A stretch of 39,229 nucleotides of DNA from Salipiger bermudensis HTCC2601 (GTDB lineage Bacteria; Pseudomonadota; Alphaproteobacteria; Rhodobacterales; Rhodobacteraceae): the NCBI RefSeq assembly GCF_000153725.1, contig NZ_DS022276.1, forward strand, positions 3,706,243-3,745,471. The letters are read 5' to 3'. Positions 33,393 to 39,229 of this stretch are shown piece after piece; position 1 is the first letter of the stretch, and every line of letters begins with the position of its first letter. The notes beneath the pieces were generated by a model, which worked only from the letters and a program-made list of their open reading frames with translations, ran no database searches and was not told the origin of the DNA. The position numbers and the translations under genes are program-made.

Positions 33393-33423
33393 TGCCGTCT
33401 CCTTGCTGTCATCCCGGCTCAAG

Positions 33424-34773
33424 CTAGGCGGCGCGCGGCAGAGGTCCAGCCGCCGCATGGGCGGCACGTTCGAGCGCCGGGTAGCGCAGCGCCAGGGTGA
33501 GCCCGCGCGCCACGAAAGAGATCTGCATCGCCAGCCACAGCCCATGATTTTCCAGCGGCCCGAGGAACACTGCCAGCGCCACGCAATAGAGCGCCGCCGA
33601 GACGATCATCATGTTGCGCATGTCGCGCGACCGGGTGGCACCGATGAAAATGCCGTCGAACATGGTGAGCCCGAGCTGCGTCAGCGGTGCCAGCACCATC
33701 CACGGCAGGTAGCTGCGCGCCTCGGCGCGGACCCCGGGATCGGTGGCCATGATGTCGATGATCACCGGGCCGGCGAGCCAGAAACACAGCGCCATGAGCG
33801 CGGCAGACGCGGTCGCCCAGGCGCTGGTCAGGACCGCGCCGCGCCGCAGGAGATGCACCTGCCCGGCCCCGAAGGCCCGGCCCACCAGCGCCTCGGCGGC
33901 AAAGGCAAAGCCGTCAAGCGCGTGGCCGGTGATCATCAGGAACTGCAGCAGCACCTGGTTGGCGGCGAGCGTGACATCGCCGAACTTGCCGCCGACCAGC
34001 AGGAAGGAAACGAAGATCGCCTCGAGCAGCAGCGAGCGGATCAGGATATCGGTGTTGACCACCGCCATGCGCTTGAGGCGCAGCTTGTCGAAGACCCGGG
34101 ACCAGTCGCGCGCCGAGGGCAGGCCCAGAGTGGCGCGGCACAGCCACAGCCCCATGGCGAGACCGGACCACTCGGCGATGAAGGTGGCAATGGCCACCCC
34201 CTCGACGCCCCAGCCGAAGCCCAGCACGAAGAGCAGATCGAGACCGACATTGATGGCGTTCATCCAAAGCTGAAGGACAAACACCCCGCGCGTGCGCTCC
34301 TGCGCGATCAGCCAGCCGGTGATGCCGTAGATGGCGATGGCCGCCGGTGCCGACCAGATGCGGATCTGCATGTAGCTTCGTGCCATCGCCTCGACCTCGG
34401 GAGAGGCCGGCGAGACCGCGAAGGCGGCGGCGAAGATGCCCCATTGCACCGCGATCAGCAGCACGCCTGCGCCGATGCCGATGAGCAGCGCCCGGGTCAG
34501 GAGCGCGGCAACCTCGGCCCGGTCACCGGCCCCGGCAGCCTGCGCCGCAAGCCCCACGGTGCCCATGCGGAGAAAGCCGAACACCCAGTAGATCGCCGAA
34601 AGCACGATGGCGCCGACGCCGACCGCGGCGATGGGCTCGGGCTGCGGGATCTGGCCCACCACGCCGGTATCGACGGCGCCGAGGATCGGGATCGTCACGT
34701 TCGACAGCAGGATCGGAATGGCGATCCTGAGAACGCGGGAATGGGTGATCGGCGTGGCGGATGTATCGGACAT
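33424..34773 (-). CDS. MATE-family efflux transporter (DinF-like)
   Basis: A 449-residue protein with about 12 hydrophobic helices in two six-helix lobes. The start HSRVLRIAIPILLSNVTIPILGAVDTGVVGQ is the MATE family signature (key part AIPILLSNVTIPILGAVDT). The second lobe has AANQVLLQFLMITGHALDGFAFAAEALVGRAFGAG, typical of the DinF subfamily (key part ALDGFAFAAEALVGRA). It exports cationic or drug-like compounds using Na+ or H+. The dispersed repeat copy C lies directly upstream of its start, separating it from the thioesterase genes. It is upstream of the FMN reductase gene. Confidence 0.93.
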   Translation of the reverse strand: MSDTSATPITHSRVLRIAIPILLSNVTIPILGAVDTGVVGQIPQPEPIAAVGVGAIVLSAIYWVFGFLRMGTVGLAAQAAGAGDRAEVAALLTRALLIGIGAGVLLIAVQWGIFAAAFAVSPASPEVEAMARSYMQIRIWSAPAAIAIYGITGWLIAQERTRGVFVLQLWMNAINVGLDLLFVLGFGWGVEGVAIATFIAEWSGLAMGLWLCRATLGLPSARDWSRVFDKLRLKRMAVVNTDILIRSLLLEAIFVSFLLVGGKFGDVTLAANQVLLQFLMITGHALDGFAFAAEALVGRAFGAGQVHLLRRGAVLTSAWATASAALMALCFWLAGPVIIDIMATDPGVRAEARSYLPWMVLAPLTQLGLTMFDGIFIGATRSRDMRNMMIVSAALYCVALAVFLGPLENHGLWLAMQISFVARGLTLALRYPALERAAHAAAGPLPRAA

Positions 34774-34799
34774 GGCTCGGCTCGGTGTGGGAAGGCCGG

Positions 34800-34851
34800 A
34801 GGGGGCGCTGCCCCCGTCCGCGCAAGCGCGGACTCCCCCGGAGTATTTTTG
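34800..34851 (+). repeat. Dispersed intergenic element, copy C
   Basis: GGGGGC-GCT-GCCCCC (34801-34815), GTCCGCGC-AA-GCGCGGAC (34816-34833), then TCCCCCGGAGTATTTTTGACG and a purine tail. It is the same module as copy B (21936-21993). Its T-tract end points to the plus strand, towards the thioesterase genes that are read on the minus strand, so it would not stop them; it may be a mobile or REP-like element. Confidence 0.75.
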
Positions 34852-34890
34852 ACGTAAAGAAGCCGGGGACGCGGGCTGCGGGCGGTGGGG

Positions 34891-35400
34891 TCAGCCCTCC
34901 TTGCGGGGCATCAGGAAATGCGCGTGGGCCTGGGCGATGGGGCGGTCGTGGTTGTCCTGCCAGGCCTCGGCGCGGACGCTGGCATAGCGACGGCCCGAGC
35001 GGGTGACATGGGCGCGGGCATAGGCATCGCGCGGCAGACCCGAACGCAGGTAGTCGACGGTGAAGTCGATGGTCTTGGGCAGGCGCGGCAGCTCTCCGGC
35101 CTCGAGCGCGTCGAGGGTCAGCACACCGCTCTCCACGTCCTCCCAGAGCAGGCCCCAGCTCAGGGTGATGATGGCGGTGACCTCGAGAAAGGCGGCTGTG
35201 ACGCCGCCATGCAGCGCCGGGAGCTCCGGGTTGCCGATCAGCTTGTCGTCGTAGTTCAGCACACCGGTGAGCTCGTCGCCGCGGCGGTCGAAGGAAATGT
35301 TCAGGAAGCGGATATAGGGCACCCGGCCGGCCAGCGCCGTGAGCGCCGCGTCGCGGCGTTGCTTGACCACCTGCACCGGTTCGGGGGGACGGCGGTTCAT
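34891..35400 (-). CDS. PaaI-family hotdog thioesterase (second of a coupled pair)
   Basis: A 169-residue hotdog protein. The family core is LPALHGGVTAAFLEVTAIITLSW (helix with HGGV), followed by LPKTIDFTVDYLRSGLPRDAYARAHVTRSGRRYASVRAEAWQ (key part DFTVDYLR). It should hydrolyse acyl-CoA esters as a dimer or tetramer; a heteromer with the upstream hotdog protein is possible because the two genes are fused by an ATGA overlap. It differs clearly from its neighbour, so it is not a recent duplicate. It ends just before repeat copy C. Confidence 0.88.
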   Translation of the reverse strand: MNRRPPEPVQVVKQRRDAALTALAGRVPYIRFLNISFDRRGDELTGVLNYDDKLIGNPELPALHGGVTAAFLEVTAIITLSWGLLWEDVESGVLTLDALEAGELPRLPKTIDFTVDYLRSGLPRDAYARAHVTRSGRRYASVRAEAWQDNHDRPIAQAHAHFLMPRKEG

Positions 35401-35822
35401 GTCGCGCCCTCCACGGTGAAGGTGCCGGTGGCGGTCGCCACCGGGTTGTCGGGGTCGTCGTCATGGGCGGTGGCGCGCACGAAGGCCACCGAGCGCGTCA
35501 CGTGGTGGCACTCGGCCCGCGCCACGATGGCCTGGCCGGGGGTCGCGGCGCGCAGGTAGTCGATGCGCAGGCTGATCGTGGCGGTGCCGCCGGGATTGCT
35601 CGGATGCGACATGGTGGCCGCGCCGCCGCAGGTGTCCATCAGCGTCGAAACCGCGCCGCCGTGGATCACCCCGGTGTCGGGATCGCCCACCAGCGCCGGA
35701 TCGTAGGGCATGCGGATCACCGCGATGCCGTCGTGGATCTCGGTGATTTCGAGCTGCAGCGCCCGCGCCTGCGGCACCAGGTTGATGAACTCGCGCGCGA
35801 GCTCGGTCTTGTCGACTTGCAT
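35397..35822 (-). CDS. PaaI-family hotdog thioesterase (first of a coupled pair)
   Basis: A 141-residue hotdog protein with the typical VIHGGAVSTLMDTCGGAATMS segment (helix with HGG-x-x-x-x-x-D; Asp near residue 63 is the common catalytic acid) and ISLRIDYLRAATPGQAIVARAE. It acts on acyl-CoA substrates in the cytoplasm. The ATG is at 35822, divergent from the first MerR gene with 125 bp between starts. Its stop overlaps the next thioesterase start (ATGA). Confidence 0.9.
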   Translation of the reverse strand: MQVDKTELAREFINLVPQARALQLEITEIHDGIAVIRMPYDPALVGDPDTGVIHGGAVSTLMDTCGGAATMSHPSNPGGTATISLRIDYLRAATPGQAIVARAECHHVTRSVAFVRATAHDDDPDNPVATATGTFTVEGAT

Positions 35823-35947
35823 CCGACGCCTCCGTGACTGTCGGCGCCTTTATGCGGGCGCGACAGGGGCTTCGCAAGGCTCTGCCGATCGTGTTGCGCC
35901 GCAGCGTCCGGCGCACTAGGTTCAGCCTCACGATCAAGGAGGAGCAG

Positions 35948-36319
35948 ATGAGCGAGACCCGTCTCAGCTTCAAGGAGATGTGCGAGCGCTTCGAAGTGAC
36001 GCCGCGCACCCTGCGATACTACGAGTATATCGAACTGCTCTCCCCCGACCGGGAGGGCCGCTCGCGCTATTACGGCCCCCGCGAGGTGGCGCGCATGGTG
36101 CTGATCCTGCGCGGCCGCCGCTTCGGCTTCCAGCTCGAGGACATCCGGCAATGGCTGGAGATGCGCGAGCAGCAGGGCAGCCAGGCGCAGATGCAGGCCT
36201 GGCTCGAGATGGCCGACCGGCAGATGCTGGAGCTGGCCGAGCAGAAGCGCCAGCTCGACGAGGCCATGGCCGAGCTCAAAGCGCTTCGGGACGACACCGC
36301 GAAATCGCTGGAGGGCTGA
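35948..36319 (+). CDS. MerR-family regulator 1 (LiuR/acyl-CoA type)
   Basis: A 123-residue MerR protein. The winged helix spans residues about 6-75 (FKEMCERFEVTPRTLRYYEYIELL, then RYYGPREVARMVLILRGRRFGF, LEDIRQWLEM), followed by a short coiled-coil dimer helix. There is no C-terminal metal-binding cysteine pair, which points to organic or CoA-type signals as in the LiuR group. AAGGAGG sits just upstream. It is divergent from the thioesterase pair and is followed by a close paralogue, MerR2. Confidence 0.9.
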   Translation: MSETRLSFKEMCERFEVTPRTLRYYEYIELLSPDREGRSRYYGPREVARMVLILRGRRFGFQLEDIRQWLEMREQQGSQAQMQAWLEMADRQMLELAEQKRQLDEAMAELKALRDDTAKSLEG

Positions 36320-36460
36320 GCCCTTCCGGCCGAATCTCGTCACGGTCTGCCCTGCGTGGCCGCTTTTTCCGCTCCGATGAGGAACGGCCGCAAGCGCTTT
36401 GGCAAATCCCCGGCGCGGCGCCTGAGCACGCTCCGAATTCGGTTTCGCGGAGCGCCTGCT

Positions 36461-36549
36461 TTACGTAACGAAATGTCCCCGAAATGCGGGTGACGCGAAA
36501 GGAAGTTACGTCAACTTGGAAGTGACGTGGCGTCTCGGTTACGTCAACC
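36461..36549. promoter_or_regulatory. Repeated GTTACGTCAAC dyads before MerR2 and the acyl-CoA dehydrogenase
   Basis: TTACGTAACG at 36461-36470; AAGTTACGTCAACTT at 36503-36517 (arms AAGTT/AACTT); GGTTACGTCAACC at 36537-36549 (arms GGTT/AACC); and AGTGACGTGG between them. The two full dyads share GTTACGTCAAC exactly and start 33 bp apart, about three helical turns. The arrangement fits binding of a MerR-type regulator, most simply MerR2 itself. The rest of the 307-bp gap (36320-36626) shows no gene, only a CGCTCCG-N12-CGGAGCG inverted repeat (36429-36454). Confidence 0.6.
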
Positions 36550-36626
36550 AAATTAGCCATTGTAAGACTCGGCTCGAAGGCGCACCTCACCCGGCATCTT
36601 AACGCTACGTGAGGGGAGCAAAACCA

Positions 36627-37025
36627 ATGAGCGACGAGCAGATGATGACGATCCGGGAAATGTGCGACATGTTCGACGTCACCCCCCGGACCCTGCGTTT
36701 CTACGAGCAGAAGGAGCTGCTCTTCCCGGTGCGGGAAGGTCAGAAACGGCTCTTCACCCGGCGCGACCGCGCCCGGCTCAAGCTGATCCTGCGCGGCAAG
36801 CGCTTCGGCTTCAGCCTCGAGGAGATCCGGCAGCTGCTCGACCTGTACGACATGGGCGACCAGCAGCACACGCAGATCGCCCGCACCTACGAGATCGCCC
36901 AGCAGCGGCTCGACGACCTGCACAAGCAGCGCGACGAGCTCGATGCCGCGATCAGCGACCTGAAGGACCAGCTGGCATGGGGCGAGAGGATGCTCCAGCA
37001 GCTGCAGCAGAAAAAGGCCGGCTGA
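36627..37025 (+). CDS. MerR-family regulator 2 (paralogue of MerR1)
   Basis: A 132-residue MerR protein closely similar to MerR1: REMCDMFDVTPRTLRFYEQKELL, then RLFTRRDRARLKLILRGKRFGFSLEEIRQLLDLYD (key part LILRGKRFGFSLEEIRQ). A longer glutamine-rich coiled coil follows (AQQRLDDLHKQRDELDAA). It lacks metal-site cysteines. The ATG at 36627 has GGGGAG upstream. It is followed by the acyl-CoA dehydrogenase after 32 bp, so the two form one transcript with the repeated dyads in front. It probably represses this unit and releases on an acyl-CoA signal. Confidence 0.9.
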   Translation: MSDEQMMTIREMCDMFDVTPRTLRFYEQKELLFPVREGQKRLFTRRDRARLKLILRGKRFGFSLEEIRQLLDLYDMGDQQHTQIARTYEIAQQRLDDLHKQRDELDAAISDLKDQLAWGERMLQQLQQKKAG

Positions 37026-37057
37026 CCTGTCAGCCGGAGGCATGAAGGAGGAGACAT

Positions 37058-38839
<1,782 letters not shown>

Positions 38840-38900
38840 CGCGAGGGTGGCGGCGGGGTCTCGGGCCCCGCCCATCCGCCCTGACCGAAGGAGAGAGACC

Positions 38901-39113
38901 TTGCCGAAACGCTTCCGCCTGACCCGCCGCCTGTCGGTCGCCATGACCGAGGACGGCTATCGCGGCCTGCGGCGCTTTGCCGGGGAGGCCGGGCTCGACG
39001 AGGGCGAGGCGCTGTCCTTCCTCTTCGAGCATTTCGACAGCGTCACCGACAGCGAGACGCTGGCGCACCGGCTGCGGCTGTTCAACGCCGAGCTGGAGGC
39101 GCGCAAGCGCTAG
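38901..39113 (+). CDS. Small helical protein (70 aa), unknown
   Basis: A 70-residue protein from a TTG start preceded by GAAGGAGAG; the longer form from 38847 has a poor N-terminus. It reads PKRFRLTRRLSVAMTEDGYRG then LRRFAGEAGLDEGEALSFLFEHFDSVTDSETLAHRLRLFNAELEARKR (parts). The start resembles ribbon-helix-helix proteins (a basic strand then helices), but this is a weak likeness. It lies 61 bp after the acyl-CoA dehydrogenase on the same strand and is probably in that operon. Confidence 0.6.
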   Translation: MPKRFRLTRRLSVAMTEDGYRGLRRFAGEAGLDEGEALSFLFEHFDSVTDSETLAHRLRLFNAELEARKR

Positions 39114-39155
39114 ACACGAGAGATCTCAGAAGAGCCGCGGCGGCAGGGAGGGCCA

Positions 39156-39229
39156 ATGCGCAGCATGATCGCCACTGATCCGGCCACGGATCCATCCTCT
39201 GCGCCGATCCCGCGCGAAGGACCGGGGGT
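39156..39229 (+). CDS. Possible start of a further gene, cut by the window end
   Basis: An ATG with AGGGAG five bases upstream opens a frame with no stop to the window end (MRSMIATDPATDPSSAPIPR...). Too short to identify; it may be the next gene of the acyl-CoA operon. Confidence 0.3.
   Translation, partial: MRSMIATDPATDPSSAPIPREGPG

Overview
The window is high-GC DNA whose proteins look like a marine-type alphaproteobacterium of the order Rhodobacterales (Roseobacter/Rhodobacter group; genus not determinable by eye). The grounds are: an alphaproteobacterial-type SOS box (GTTC-N7-GTTC) in front of uvrA, an rpsI with the N-terminal extension common in this class, MocR/DUF1127, DUF2270 and DUF2892 proteins, two MerR regulators next to an acyl-CoA dehydrogenase, and a dispersed double-hairpin intergenic repeat ending in a GGAGTATTTT-like sequence that I associate with this order. 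I see no rRNA, tRNA, CRISPR array, insertion sequence or phage gene.

Layout. 1-4.4 kb: a tandem pair of DUF2270 membrane proteins (the first cut by the window edge), a 59-residue membrane peptide, guaA, and a coupled pair of an ABM-type monooxygenase and an EamA transporter. 4.5-10.2 kb: a FadL-type outer-membrane protein, an unrecognised P-loop protein, metA (with the acetyl-CoA-type specificity residue), a lipoprotein alpha/beta hydrolase, ppk2 and a TetR regulator. 10.2-13.2 kb: three glycosyltransferase-like genes of unknown pathway. 13.3-14.4 kb: the rplM-rpsI operon with a visible promoter, leader and terminator. 14.4-18.4 kb: a MocR regulator divergent from a DUF1127 gene, a hotdog thioesterase divergent from an ECHDC3-type crotonase-fold protein without catalytic glutamates, and two small envelope proteins. 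18.4-21.8 kb: uvrA under an SOS box, divergent from a rhodanese with a possible persulfide-type operator.

22.0-27.1 kb is the most distinctive block. A Tat-exported molybdenum hydroxylase large subunit, a [2Fe-2S] subunit, a secreted cysteine-rich dihaem cytochrome and a CRP/FNR regulator are joined by three consecutive ATGA overlaps. It looks like a periplasmic oxidoreductase whose electrons leave through the cytochrome instead of FAD. It is followed by about 960 bp with no convincing gene, which may hold a small RNA.

28.0-31.8 kb holds an SbcD/YhaO-like nuclease coupled to a YhaN-like SMC-type ATPase. The remainder carries an RpiR regulator, an FMN reductase, a MATE transporter, two coupled thioesterases, two MerR paralogues, an acyl-CoA dehydrogenase and a small protein. 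The MerR2/dehydrogenase promoter region and the fadL promoter region share GTTACGTCAAC-like dyads, which suggests one acyl/fatty-acid regulon linking the two ends of the window. All functional calls are from reading the sequence; no database search was run.
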